A stretch of 64,000 nt of DNA. It comes from Acidobacteriota bacterium. Lineage in GTDB: Bacteria > Acidobacteriota > Vicinamibacteria > Vicinamibacterales > 2-12-FULL-66-21. Shown here piece after piece: positions 52,987 to 62,662 of this stretch; positions within the stretch are counted from its first letter, which is position 1, and each line of letters opens with the position of its first letter. Location of the stretch: assembly GCA_016184105.1 (NCBI GenBank), contig JACPDI010000012.1:188751-252750 (forward strand), in the 5' to 3' direction. The notes beneath the pieces were generated by a model, which was not told the origin of the DNA, made no database searches, and saw only the letters and a list, made by a program, of their open reading frames with translations. The translations under genes and the position numbers were made by a program.

Positions 52987-55179
52987 GTGACACCCGTATC
53001 AGCGGAAGCAGAGGACCAGCGGCGCGAGGAACGCCGCGGCGGCGGCGGCCGCCAGCCGTCGAAGCTGCAAGTGTGGCCCGGGCAACCATATCGACTCGGC
53101 GCGACGTACGACGGCAGCGGGACGAATTTCTCCGTCTTCTCGGAAGTCGCCGAGCGTGTCGAGTTGTGCCTGTTCGACGAGCACGGCGAGGAGACGCGCG
53201 TCGATCTGCCGGAGACGACGGCGTTCTGCTGGCACGGGTACCTGCCGGTTGTCGGCCCGGGGCAGCGGTACGGCTTCCGCGTGCACGGAGCGTGGGATCC
53301 GGATCGCGGCCATCGCTGCAACCCGTCGAAGCTCCTGCTCGATCCCTACGCGAAGGCGATCGAAGGGACCATCGAATGGAGCCAGTCGGTCTTTCCCTAT
53401 AACTTCTCCGACCCCGACGGGGCGCCAAATACGGACGACAGCGCGCCGGCGATGCCGAAAGCCGTCGTCATCGCGCCGTACTTCGACTGGGGGAACGATC
53501 GTCCGCCGAAGACGGGGTGGCACAGGACGGTGGTGTACGAGACGCACGTGAAGGGCTTCACGATGCGCCACCAGAAGATCCCGGAGGAGCTTCGCGGCAC
53601 GTACGCAGGGCTCGGCCACCCGGCCGCGATCGAGCACCTGCTCCAGCTCGGTGTGACGGCGGTGGAATTGATGCCGGTGCACCACTTCGTGCACGACGCG
53701 CATCTGCGCGAGCGGAACCTGCGCAACTACTGGGGCTACAACTCCATCGGGTATCTCGCGCCGCACGCCGAGTACTCGTCGAGCGGGCAGGGGGGCCGAC
53801 AGGTACAGGAATTCAAGGCGATGGTCAAGGAACTGCATCGCGCCGGGATCGAGGTGATCCTCGACGTGGTCTACAACCACACCGCCGAAGGCAACCACAT
53901 GGGGCCCATGTTGTCCTTCAAGGGGATCGACAACGCCGCGTACTACCGGCTGATGGGGGACAACCCGCGGCACTACACGGACTACACGGGGACGGGCAAC
54001 AGCCTGAACATGCGCCACCCGCACGTGCTCCAACTCATCATGGACAGCCTGCGCTACTGGGTGTCCGAAATGCACGTCGACGGGTTCCGTTTCGAGCTGG
54101 CCGCCGCACTCGCGCGCGAGCTGCACGACGTCGATCGTCTGTCGGCGTTCTTCGATCTCATCCAGCAGGATCCCATTGTCAGCCAGGTCAAGCTGATCGC
54201 CGAGCCGTGGGACGTCGGCGAAGGGGGCTACCAGGTGGGCAACTTCCCGCCGCAGTGGTCCGAGTGGAACGGCAAGTATCGCGACACCGTCCGGGACTTC
54301 TGGCGCGGCCAGGATCAGACGATGGGGGAGTTCGCGTACCGGTTCACGGGCAGCTCCGACCTGTACGAGCGCACCGGGCGGCGGCCGTTCGCGAGCATCA
54401 ACTTCGTGACCGCGCACGACGGGTTCACGATGCGCGATCTCGTGTCCTACAACGAGAAGCACAACGAGGCGAACGGCGAGGAGAACCGTGACGGCGAGAG
54501 CCACAATCGCTCGTGGGACATGGGCGCCGAAGGGCCGACCGACGATCCGGAGATTACGCGCATGCGCGAGCGGCAGCTCCGCAACTTCCTGGCGACGCTG
54601 CTCCTGTCGCAGGGAGTTCCGATGCTGCTCGGCGGTGACGAGATCGGCCGCACGCAGCGAGGCAACAACAACGCGTACTGCCAGGACAACGGGATCTCCT
54701 GGTACGACTGGAACGAGGCGGACGGATCGCTCCTCGAGTTCGTCCGATCGCTCGTGCAGTTCCGGCACAAGCACGCGGTGTTCCGCCGCCGCCGCTGGTT
54801 CCAGGGGCGCGCGATCCGCGGATCCGAGGTGAGCGACATCGGCTGGTTCACGCCGGGCGGCGAGGAGATGTCCGAAGAGCACTGGCGGCAGGGGTTCGCG
54901 AAAAGCCTCGGCGTCTTTCTCAACGGGCAGGCGATTCCGACGCCGAACAGCCGCGGGGAGCGCGTGGTGGACGACAGCTTCTACGTGCTGTTCAACGCGC
55001 ACTCGGAGCCGATCGATTTCGTCCTGCCGGACGGCGCGTGGGGTCAGCAGTGGACCGTGGTGCTGGACACCAACGAACTGCAGCCTCCGGACGAGGGGCG
55101 CACGGATCGCGTCCACGATTCGCTGCAGACGCTCAAAGTCGAGGCGTGGTCGCTGGTGGTTCTGAAGCGGGTGGCGTGA
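52987..55179 (+). CDS. glgX: Glycogen debranching enzyme GlgX/TreX-like
   Basis: A 730-residue GH13 isoamylase-type enzyme with an N-terminal carbohydrate-binding domain (~30-150). Regions I-IV are DVVYNH, DGFRFELA, IAEPWD and TAHDG. The acid/base Glu406 and stabilising Asp478 are normal, but the nucleophile position in DGFRFDLA is Glu370 here (GAG). GTG 52987 follows GGAGGG by 6 nt. It debranches glycogen in family members; activity of the Glu variant is uncertain. It is divergent from the his operon and shares that intergenic region. Confidence 0.92.
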   Translation: MTPVSAEAEDQRREERRGGGGRQPSKLQVWPGQPYRLGATYDGSGTNFSVFSEVAERVELCLFDEHGEETRVDLPETTAFCWHGYLPVVGPGQRYGFRVHGAWDPDRGHRCNPSKLLLDPYAKAIEGTIEWSQSVFPYNFSDPDGAPNTDDSAPAMPKAVVIAPYFDWGNDRPPKTGWHRTVVYETHVKGFTMRHQKIPEELRGTYAGLGHPAAIEHLLQLGVTAVELMPVHHFVHDAHLRERNLRNYWGYNSIGYLAPHAEYSSSGQGGRQVQEFKAMVKELHRAGIEVILDVVYNHTAEGNHMGPMLSFKGIDNAAYYRLMGDNPRHYTDYTGTGNSLNMRHPHVLQLIMDSLRYWVSEMHVDGFRFELAAALARELHDVDRLSAFFDLIQQDPIVSQVKLIAEPWDVGEGGYQVGNFPPQWSEWNGKYRDTVRDFWRGQDQTMGEFAYRFTGSSDLYERTGRRPFASINFVTAHDGFTMRDLVSYNEKHNEANGEENRDGESHNRSWDMGAEGPTDDPEITRMRERQLRNFLATLLLSQGVPMLLGGDEIGRTQRGNNNAYCQDNGISWYDWNEADGSLLEFVRSLVQFRHKHAVFRRRRWFQGRAIRGSEVSDIGWFTPGGEEMSEEHWRQGFAKSLGVFLNGQAIPTPNSRGERVVDDSFYVLFNAHSEPIDFVLPDGAWGQQWTVVLDTNELQPPDEGRTDRVHDSLQTLKVEAWSLVVLKRVA

Positions 55180-55568
55180 GCTCCTGAGGTCTACCGCAGA
55201 ACGCGCAGAACACGCAGAAGAACTCAGTGTTGATGACCGAACGGAAGTTGTGGGACCGCCGTTTCACCTTCCGGACTCTGCCAGCTAACCGCTAGACTGA
55301 TAGCTAGCCCTCGCTAAAAGCGGCGTTGGTCGGATGAACACCATCGAACCCTCGTTCGCTTGACGTCTTGTCCGCACTTGCGCTCCGCTCGCCTCGCCTT
55401 TCAATTATTTGGCGCCACCCGAGAGTGCTGACGAAGACGTGGCGAGCCTAAGTTTCGTCAGTTGGAACCAAGTCAGCCTTTGGCTCCGGCAACTCGACAG
55501 TTTTCGTGGCGGGGCGGCGTAGTGTTAATCGGTAGTTGCTCTGCGCCCACACAGCGGTCCGCCGACCG
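55180..55568. other. Gene-free stretch at start of accessory region
   Basis: No gene is supported. The stretch begins with a second copy of the CGCAGAA repeat (55195-55219), then becomes less GC-rich than the preceding 55 kb. A short self-complementary cluster near 55290-55330 (GCTAACCGC, GCTAGC, GCGGCG) was seen but no known recombination site could be recognised. It probably marks the boundary of an acquired segment. Confidence 0.5.
55195..55219. repeat. CGCAGAA-type dispersed repeat, copy 2
   Basis: CGCAGAACGCGCAGAACACG and the following CAGAA lie 15 bp after glgX and match copy 1 (9378-9402) in 24 of 25 positions. Confidence 0.7.
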
Positions 55569-56552
55569 TCAGGGCAGTGTGGGGGATCGGTCCCATTTCG
55601 CACGATCGCTAAACACAGCCGCAACGTCGAAAGCAAGAAAGCGCCCCACGTCGAAGCCATGGTCCGCAAGGAGACCCGTGTGTGCTGCTTCAATCACGTA
55701 CGGCAGGGTGAGCGCGAGTCGAGTTGCGTCAGCGAAAAAACGAGGGTCGTCTGGCTGGTGGCAAGCTTCCGCTGTCGCCTGAAGCGAACCGAGGAAAACG
55801 CAGTCCGGGCGATTCGGATCGGGCATCGCTTCCAGGACGACTTCATCCTCCTCAGCCTTCGCGTCGAGCCACTTCTTGAAATCCGGCGGCAGCAGATGAA
55901 ACCCGACAAGATTGCGAATTGCCGCGAGTCTCGCAATCAGGGGACCATTTGGCGAAAGCAATCCTCGGCATTCATCCAGTGATTCGTGCGGCAGTTGACG
56001 ACCTCTTTCAACGCCGCGCTCCGCGAGCTCCCAGAGGCGCCCCGCGTGGCTCTTGTCGCCGTAGATGATCTTCGCGACCTCCTGGATGTACGAGACGACG
56101 AAGATCGACAAGTGCGCGAGGTTCCGCTGATCCACGAGTCCGCGCTGCTCCGGCACTTGCGCATGTTGGGCGAGGACCGTCTGTAAGGCATTCGCGGCTG
56201 CGCCGAGCCGGAGGAGCATGATTGTGTCCGCTCCGCCCTTTCTCAGGATTCCCGCCGGCACTTTCATTTGAAACGGCAGCACGACGCGTGGAAGCAGGCG
56301 ATACTCGCCGTCGCCTGCCGCATCACGGACGACCACCGCTCGTCCATCCGCGTAATTGAATTGGATCGCCAAACCCGGCAAACCCACCGCCATCCCCCGG
56401 TGCTCTCCGGCTTGGTCGTGCACGAACTTGCAGACCTGCAGGAAACCCTGAGCGTTCGACGCCATGAAATCGATCGCGCGGCGGCCTTCTACCTCAATTC
56501 GTTCAATCCGCACGCTGCCATCGCGGTTCTTGAATTCGACGTCAAACTTCAT
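55569..56552 (-). CDS. Hypothetical protein with HEPN-like motif
   Basis: A 327-residue soluble protein, start MKFDVEFKNRDGSVRI. The N-terminal ~130 residues are beta-rich (SVRIERIEVEGRRAIDFM, then GMAVGLPGLAIQFNYADGRAVVV). The C-terminal half is helical with RNLVGFH at residues 213-219, the R-x5-H spacing used by HEPN RNases, and preceding helices (RNLAHLSIFVVSYIQEVAKIIYG). I cannot name a family. The surrounding sequence is less GC-rich than the core. No toxin-antitoxin partner was confirmed, although a broken small gene lies just upstream on the same strand. Confidence 0.6.
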   Translation of the reverse strand: MKFDVEFKNRDGSVRIERIEVEGRRAIDFMASNAQGFLQVCKFVHDQAGEHRGMAVGLPGLAIQFNYADGRAVVVRDAAGDGEYRLLPRVVLPFQMKVPAGILRKGGADTIMLLRLGAAANALQTVLAQHAQVPEQRGLVDQRNLAHLSIFVVSYIQEVAKIIYGDKSHAGRLWELAERGVERGRQLPHESLDECRGLLSPNGPLIARLAAIRNLVGFHLLPPDFKKWLDAKAEEDEVVLEAMPDPNRPDCVFLGSLQATAEACHQPDDPRFFADATRLALTLPYVIEAAHTGLLADHGFDVGRFLAFDVAAVFSDRAKWDRSPTLP

Positions 56553-56905
56553 GCGCGCAGCACCCCCTACCACAGTTTCCGAATCCGTCGAACGCACACG
56601 CCGCCACGACGAGATACGGGCAACGAGGCCTTCTGATGACGCGTCGTACGCTTCGGAAATTCGCGAACAAGTCCTTCGGGCTGTTCGACCTCGTGTTGGC
56701 GAAGAGCGCGGCGATCTCGTCGACGCCGAAGTCGTGCGCCTTGCCGATGTCCTCCGCGAACTCGGAGCAGCTCCTCAATAATGGGAGCGCCCGACTTCAT
56801 TGTGACCTCCCTGAAGGCCAGTTCCTCGGGCCGTGCCGCGGAGCGGTGGATCCTCTCACTCGAACGCACCGTCGCGCTGCCGATGTGCTCGCGGTTCCAC
56901 GTCAA
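56542..56905 (-). pseudogene. Possible frameshifted small gene
   Basis: On the minus strand, MKSGAPIIEELLR in one frame is continued in a neighbouring frame by SCSEFAEDIGKAHDFGVDEI and AALFANTRSNSPKDLF, which looks more natural than either frame alone. A single-base slip near 56765-56780 would join them. The upstream part (PEELAFREVTM...) is in the first frame. It may be a broken partner of the gene downstream. Evidence is weak and no homologue is recognised. Confidence 0.3.
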
Positions 56906-57032
56906 CCGGTAGCGATCTGGATCGCGGCAGCGACGCCGCTGTGAAAGGCGTCAACCATCGCCTTTTCCGTAGGAGAGCACCAGGCCGAACCAAGCCGAAC
57001 CAACTCGCCAGCCAGGGTGAGGCACTTCGTCC

Positions 57033-58661
57033 TTATCGTGCACTCGGCCTGGCCGTAGTTGCCACATTGCATTCGACGCGCTGCAGCACGACTCGTCTTT
57101 CCGCTAGCTCTTGCCGATCCTTGTTGACATAACAGGTGCCTTCAGCCCACGCGCCCAGCGTCGTCAGGAATTCGGATTCTTCGGAAGTCGCTAACAACAC
57201 CGTCGCAGGGGAGGTCTGTCGAAGAGCGGCCTGTGCTGCGGCGGCATCCTTCGCGTATAAGAAGGTTGCGTTGACGGCCGCTCCCGCGTTTATTTGATCG
57301 AACCACCAAATATTGGAAACGATGAAGGACACGTCGTGGCTGGCGAGAGCCGTCGCATAAGCCAGGCGAGAGTAATAGCGCTTGGACGCTCGCAATTCGC
57401 GATACGCAGCCCTCGTGGTCACGAGTGCGGCAACGAGCACGAGCACAACAGCCGCACGAGCGAACCATCGCTCTGCGCCGTGGTCTGTCCACAGAATCCG
57501 TATCTTGTGTGCGGCGACGAGCAGCAGTACGGGCGCTGCGAAAAGAATATAGCGCGGCCCCCACTGAGCTCCTCCATCATTCGGTGCAGTGGCTATGACA
57601 GCAACGATGCCCAGAAGAGTTGCCCACCCGACTGCACGCGCGATAGAAGGACCTTGGCCCGGCTCCACGGGAGCCAGAGCCAGCGCGGCGGTCGGGGCAG
57701 CAGCCCAGAGATTCTCGCGGGGCAGCCAGCCAAGCGCGACCCCAGTGGAGAGCAGACCCAAACCAAAATAGCCTGCTATGCGACCCCCCGGCGTTGCGCC
57801 CCACAGGAAGCCGACTAGCATCAACATCAGCGCCAGCGCGACGGCCCAGTTGCCGCTTGGGCCGAACCAGCGATCGAGCAGCATGATCCGAGATCGAGGC
57901 CAGTCCGTGACAAGCGCGCCGAGATTACTGGAGACATGCACTCCAGAGAGGTTTCCGAAGTGCAGGTAATTGAAGACAACGATCGGCAGCATTCCAGCCG
58001 CGAAAGCCATGGCGAGGACCGCTCTGGATCTCGACGGAAGGATCGTCATGGCTGCAAGTCCACCAGCGATGCAGAACCAGACGCCCTCCGGCCGCAATAG
58101 TGCAGCAAGCGAGAGCAGCAGGCCCGCAGCAGCGATCTTCCAACCCGTCCGCCCGACAGCGAGCAGGGTCACCCCCGCCATCACGGCCGCAAGTGCCGGT
58201 AAGTGCTCCCAATATTCCAACCCGTAGAAGACCATTGGCGAACAGAAAGCCGTAAGGAGGATTCCAATCGTGCCGGCCGCAAGCCTCAGGCGCTCCGCCA
58301 GAACGCCCATGCAAACGAGAAGGAGGCCAAACGCGAAAATGGGCAATACGTACGCGCCTCGCACGCCGAAGAACCCGATGAATGGAGCAGACAGGATCGG
58401 GAACAAAGGAGACGTTATGGCATGCGCGTGACCTTCGTGGTGCACGAAGAACGGCGACAAGAACTGCGGCGCTGGCGCTCCGTTGATTCTCGGCAGGTCC
58501 AGCTCCAACGGTCTCAGCGGATGTTCCCAAGCAGCCTGCGCGGCTATCAGCTTGACGCCAGGATCTCCTGCGAAGAATCCATCCGCAGGAAGGCCAGCGG
58601 AGAGTGATGCGAGGAGAACTGTGAACCCGATAGCCGCGACCCACGCGCGACGACTGGACAT
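57033..58661 (-). CDS. Polytopic membrane protein, GT39-like
   Basis: A 542-residue protein with about eleven transmembrane helices and a C-terminal soluble domain. The start has an FFAGDPGVKLIAAQAAW loop after helix 1, HEGHAHAITSPLFPIL and LEYWEHLPALAA, resembling glycosyltransferase-39/PMT-like or ArnT-like lipid-linked sugar transferases, where the acidic loop after the first helix is catalytic. The Asp in FAGDPG would fill that role. Donor and acceptor are unknown. ATG 58661 is chosen over a TTG at 58700. It is read against the direction of the neighbouring lectin gene. Confidence 0.7.
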   Translation of the reverse strand: MSSRRAWVAAIGFTVLLASLSAGLPADGFFAGDPGVKLIAAQAAWEHPLRPLELDLPRINGAPAPQFLSPFFVHHEGHAHAITSPLFPILSAPFIGFFGVRGAYVLPIFAFGLLLVCMGVLAERLRLAAGTIGILLTAFCSPMVFYGLEYWEHLPALAAVMAGVTLLAVGRTGWKIAAAGLLLSLAALLRPEGVWFCIAGGLAAMTILPSRSRAVLAMAFAAGMLPIVVFNYLHFGNLSGVHVSSNLGALVTDWPRSRIMLLDRWFGPSGNWAVALALMLMLVGFLWGATPGGRIAGYFGLGLLSTGVALGWLPRENLWAAAPTAALALAPVEPGQGPSIARAVGWATLLGIVAVIATAPNDGGAQWGPRYILFAAPVLLLVAAHKIRILWTDHGAERWFARAAVVLVLVAALVTTRAAYRELRASKRYYSRLAYATALASHDVSFIVSNIWWFDQINAGAAVNATFLYAKDAAAAQAALRQTSPATVLLATSEESEFLTTLGAWAEGTCYVNKDRQELAERRVVLQRVECNVATTARPSAR

Positions 58662-59260
58662 GCAACGGCAGGGTACTACAACGGCACGCAGGTCTTCCAA
58701 GCGATATCCCAGTAGCTCTTGAAACGTGACAGCGTCGACTCTTCAAAGCTCGTGCTATACGCCGCTGACTAGCGAAGGCGACGGCCGCATCAAGGAGGCG
58801 CCACCAAGACGAGAGTCTCGCCGGGCGATCTGCGCCATCAAGTCGATTCCGGCACATAGCATCACTTGCCGCTTCTCGATCTCCTCGTGGTCACCACTCG
58901 CGGGCGGAGCTGCTGAAGCCCGGCCGGTCAACTGGGGCTGAAGAGGTCTCACACATGCGGCAAGGAAATCGGACCTCGCCCTGCGGTCCGTGGTAGCAGC
59001 ATCAGACAGACCGCACGTCGGCGCGTCGTTACACCTTTTTCCACCGTGTGCCTGGATCGCCGCACACGTGCGCGCGCCGTTGCGGTCCGACGTTTTCGTT
59101 ACCTGACTCACACACTTGAACGCCCTCGACGTGGGCGCCGCAGTCTCGGTGTCCATTCAGCGGGTCCGGTTTGTGGAACATCAATTGCGGCCCCTCACTG
59201 TAACTCTGTTGTCGTCGGGCGTGCCGTTGGCGAGCGCGCGCGCATTATCGAGGGGGGCCC
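58662..59260. other. Gene-free stretch upstream of lectin gene
   Basis: About 600 bp without a supported gene. Minus-strand frames exist (e.g. 58755-59156) but lack homology or ribosome-binding sites. The end of the stretch carries GAGGGGGG, the ribosome-binding site for the lectin gene. Moderately mixed GC; nothing else recognised. Confidence 0.5.
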
Positions 59261-60535
59261 ATGTATCCGCGTCGAACTCTGGCTGTCGTGTTCATGCTCT
59301 TCGTCGTGACGTCTAATCGGCTCTCGGCACAGGCTCACTATCCAATCCTGCAAGTCGAGCCGACGATGAACACCGTTCCGATCCCCAACGGCGTTCCATT
59401 TCGAGATGCCTGCCTGAACCCCGGTTCATGGCCGACAGGCTGGGAGCGTACCGACTTCTTCGGCAACGCTCACCAGTTCATGGCTACTCTCAGTGACGGC
59501 GAACTCGCGCAGTGCTTCTCCAACATCCGAGCGGCGGGCAAGCGTCTCGTTGTCGCGACGGGCGCGCTCAAGCCCCATTGCACAACGGCCGCGGCGTGTT
59601 GGGCCGGGGTCGTGGGTAATTTTCGTCGATTCCGCGATCTCGGCGGGACGCCCGACTACCTCGAGATTGACGAGCCGTTGACCACTGGCCAGCAGCCGAT
59701 GGATTACTGGTACGCCGTGCAGCAAACGGCGGAGTTCATCCGACTCGCCCGGAGCGAACCGGGACTTGGCGGCATGCAGGTCATCCTGCAGGAAGCGTAT
59801 CCAACCCAGACTGCCGCGACGTTGAGCGCGTTCTACCGTGACGTGAATAACGAGACAATCGCCAGGACGGGATGGGGCATCCAGTATGCCCAACTTGATC
59901 ACGACTGGAACGCCGGCGGCAGTGTCAGCGACTTGGTCTCGATCCAGAACTCGGTGCGCGCAAACGGAATGAGCTTCGGGGTCATCTTCTGGGCCGCGGG
60001 ATCGTGGGGATGGTACGACGGGCTGATGCAGCAGGGGGAAATGTACCGGAACATGCGCCGCTCGGGCCTTGCGCCCGACATGTACGCGGTCATCAACTGG
60101 ACCGGCGCGCCGACAACCACGCTCGCGGAATGGGACGGGACGTGGGCGTTCATGAGGTCCGTCCGTGACTTCTCGCTCACGTACACGCCGACGCCCAGCG
60201 GCTTCGGGCTACGGTCGAATGAGGCGCTCTATGCAGGCCAATCCCGGACGTCTGCCGACGGCCGCTTCACGCTCATCTACCAGGGGGACGGTAATCTTGT
60301 GCTCTACTACGGAAGTCAGCCGCTCTGGGATTCCGGCACTTGGGGCACATCACCAGGCCAGGCGGTCATGCAGGGAGACGGGAATCTCGTGGTCTATGAC
60401 GCCAGCGGCTACGCGAGGTGGGCCTCGGGCACATCGGGCTACAACGGCGCCTACCTCGTGGTCCAGAGCGACGGAAACTTGGTGATCTACAGCGGCGTGT
60501 ACCCGGTCTGGGCGAGCAACACGGCCTGGTACTAA
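59261..60535 (+). CDS. Secreted enzyme-like protein with bulb-type mannose lectin
   Basis: A 424-residue exported protein (signal peptide 1-24, LAVVFMLFVVTSNRLSAQA). Residues ~25-310 look like a glycoside-hydrolase TIM barrel: DYLEIDEPLTTG, with an acidic pair, MQVILQEAYP and GVIFWAAGSWGW. The C-terminal ~105 residues form a bulb-type (B_lectin) domain with three intact QxDxNxVxY mannose sites at 341-349 (QGDGNLVLY), 371-379 (QGDGNLVVY) and 402-410 (QSDGNLVIY). It probably binds and cleaves mannose-containing polysaccharides outside the cell. GAGGGGGG lies upstream of the ATG. Confidence 0.85.
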   Translation: MYPRRTLAVVFMLFVVTSNRLSAQAHYPILQVEPTMNTVPIPNGVPFRDACLNPGSWPTGWERTDFFGNAHQFMATLSDGELAQCFSNIRAAGKRLVVATGALKPHCTTAAACWAGVVGNFRRFRDLGGTPDYLEIDEPLTTGQQPMDYWYAVQQTAEFIRLARSEPGLGGMQVILQEAYPTQTAATLSAFYRDVNNETIARTGWGIQYAQLDHDWNAGGSVSDLVSIQNSVRANGMSFGVIFWAAGSWGWYDGLMQQGEMYRNMRRSGLAPDMYAVINWTGAPTTTLAEWDGTWAFMRSVRDFSLTYTPTPSGFGLRSNEALYAGQSRTSADGRFTLIYQGDGNLVLYYGSQPLWDSGTWGTSPGQAVMQGDGNLVVYDASGYARWASGTSGYNGAYLVVQSDGNLVIYSGVYPVWASNTAWY

Positions 60536-60630
60536 CTAACAACAGCCGAACACCACCGTCTGGCGCTCGTACGCGGCGAGCTCGCCCGCTGGCCACGCTC
60601 ACGCCGACCCCATTGGCCGCCACGAAGAAT

Positions 60631-60665
60631 CGAGAAGGGAGCGAACTGAGATCGCTCCCTTCTCG
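60631..60665. terminator. Strong hairpin after lectin gene
   Basis: CGAGAAGGGAGCGA and TCGCTCCCTTCTCG form a perfect 14-bp stem with a 7-nt loop, 96 bp after the lectin stop. There is no T-run, so it is at best a partial terminator; it may instead be an IS-edge or repeat hairpin. Confidence 0.5.
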
Positions 60666-60741
60666 GCTAGGATCCGTCCCGAGTCTTGTGGAAATTGCCT
60701 GATGGCGTAACCGGCTGCTGACGGTTGACCACTCTACGTCC

Positions 60742-61880
60742 TCACGCGACTTTCTTCCACTCCTTCTCGAGGAACGACGGCAGCTTCGTGTAACCATCGA
60801 TTTTTCGCGGTTGAATCTGCCCGAAAGCGACCAGGCCGTAGACCACGGTCAGCGCGGCGGCTTCGGTGCTGAACGACGCCTGCGTTTTCGTCCGACGACG
60901 AAATTCGCGATTGAGATTCTCGATCGTGCTGGTGGTCCGAATCGATTTCCACGTCTCCTGGGGGAAGGCATAGAAGGTCAGGAGCTCCAGACCGGCTTCT
61001 TCCAGCGATTTCGCGACCGCTGGGCAGAGCGTCGACCACTTCTTCACGAACGCATCATGGGCGGCGCGTCCGGCGCGGCCATCGTCGGCGTAGATGATGC
61101 GGTCGTAGTCGCGTTTCATCTCTGCACGCGCATGCTGGGGACAATGCGCCTTCAGATTTTCGAGCTTGTGGGTGGCACAGCGCTGGATGCGGACGCCGTC
61201 CCACTGTTTCAACGCGTTCTTCAAGCCGGCATTGCCATCGACGACGAGCAGGAGCGGTGCCGCGAGGCCCCGCTGCTGAAGGTCGGTGACGACCGCGCCC
61301 CAGGTCACCTCGGCCTCGGATGCGGCGAGGCGCAGCTGCAGCAAGCATTTCTGGCCGTTTTCCGCCACGCCGAGCGCCGCAAGCACCGGCACCGAGACGA
61401 CGCGTTTCGCCAGGCGGACCTTCAGATGGAACCCGTCGAGGAAGATCACCGCGTAGCGCTCTGTCGAGAGATCGCGATCCTGCCACGTGGCAAACAGCGC
61501 CTTCAGACGGGCCACGATCCGCGACACCGCGCTCTTGGAGAGGTGCCGCTCGCCGACAGCGGTTTCAGCGCAGTCCGGATGCGGCGGCTATTCACGCCCC
61601 CCAGATAGCCGAGAATCGCCTCGTCGATCTCACGCGTCCGTCGCGCATAGCGAGGCAGCAGCTGGCTGTGCAACTCCTGCGTCGCGCTTCGCTGCCGACG
61701 ATTCGCCCGCGCGGCACGATGACCGCCCGCGGTCCCTCCGGCGTGGTGATCGTCCGCTCTCTGCTGCCGTTGCGGTACCCCCGGCGTTGCTCCGTGCGCT
61801 CGTGACGAATCGAAGGACTCGACGTACAGGGCATCTTGGCGTTTGCAGAGCGCGTTTTTGGTCTGGTTACACCAAATAGA
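60742..61880 (-). mobile_element. Decayed IS256-family transposase
   Basis: The main frame (to 61527) has the DDE pattern of IS256/Mutator transposases: FLDGFHLKV, LLVVDGNAGLKNA and STIENLNREFRRRTK. Upstream, family-like sequence continues in other frames: SKSAVSRIV joins RRIRTALKPL only after a base is restored (~61557), and EQRRGYRNGSRERTITTP (near 61780) needs another shift. At least two frameshifts therefore separate N-terminal and catalytic parts. Terminal inverted repeats were not found with confidence. The element is inactive. Confidence 0.85.
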
Positions 61881-62001
61881 TGGGCTTCGTCGCGCAGGTT
61901 TTATGGGGCGATTTCCGCGCACCTCATCCGTTCCCACTGACCGACGGCCTCGGCGCCCGACTGAAGTGGCGCCGCCAGGGCAACCATCGCGTCGTTTGAT
62001 T

Positions 62002-62601
62002 CTACCGTGCTGGCCGAAGCACGCGCATTCCAAAATCTCGCATCGCGTCACGCTGTTTTTCCGTGAACGACACATCGAGTCCGAGAATCTGCCCCGCAAT
62101 TACATCGGCGCGCAGCAGTTGGATGAACTCCACCAACGTGATCTCCGCCGATGCGTTATCCAGCGACGCTGAGGGATCCAAATCAAGGGCGCGCAGGCGG
62201 TCTGAAGCGTCGATGGTGGTCGCTTGCGGGCTTTTCGGATCGAGAACAAAACGCAGCACCAGCCCGCGAATAGCGTTGGGGTTGACGTTTAGGCCGGCTC
62301 CGATTCGGATCTGTAATGTGCCTGGCGGCTCAACCGGCGGCCGCTGTGGCAAACGAGCGGACAACACCAGCGTGAGGGTGCCGTGCTGGCCTGAGGGTAA
62401 TAGGCCCAGCGAAATCTCGGTCTCTCGGGTACTGGAAATAACTTCGCTGCGGATCTCTCCATCACGCCACTTCGCTGCCAGCACATCCTGTAGCTGACGA
62501 GCGACCGCGAGACCCGCTTCTCCAACAGCGGCACGTGCGATCGCACGTGCCGCGCCAACAGCTCCGATGACAAGAAGAACAAGAACAAGTGCGGTTCTCA
62601 T
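62002..62601 (-). CDS. Membrane-anchored hypothetical protein
   Basis: A 199-residue protein with an N-terminal anchor (ALVLVLLVIGAVGAARAIA) and a mature part rich in beta strands (TREISL-like EISLGLLPSGQHGTLTLVLSARL and GLVLRFVLDPKSPQATTID). GGAGG lies 9 nt before the ATG. No family is recognised. It follows the 390-residue unknown gene on the same strand by 61 bp. Confidence 0.6.
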   Translation of the reverse strand: MRTALVLVLLVIGAVGAARAIARAAVGEAGLAVARQLQDVLAAKWRDGEIRSEVISSTRETEISLGLLPSGQHGTLTLVLSARLPQRPPVEPPGTLQIRIGAGLNVNPNAIRGLVLRFVLDPKSPQATTIDASDRLRALDLDPSASLDNASAEITLVEFIQLLRADVIAGQILGLDVSFTEKQRDAMRDFGMRVLRPAR

Positions 62602-62662
62602 CTCGCGGCGGCCTCCACGCCGCCCGCGATCTCTGCAGCCAAGTGTAACCTCGCATCCATTG

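Noticed and set aside
52999..55116. 705-codon open frame antisense to glgX
   Set aside because: Shadow frame; repetitive Arg/Val composition and no domain pattern.
55290..55335. Possible integron attC- or att-like self-complementary sequence
   Set aside because: No conserved core sites or integrase nearby.
58755..59156. Minus-strand 133-codon frame
   Set aside because: No ribosome-binding site, unusual composition and no recognisable domain.
60742..61880. Intact IS256 with terminal inverted repeats
   Set aside because: At least two frameshifts, and no convincing matching ends on either side.
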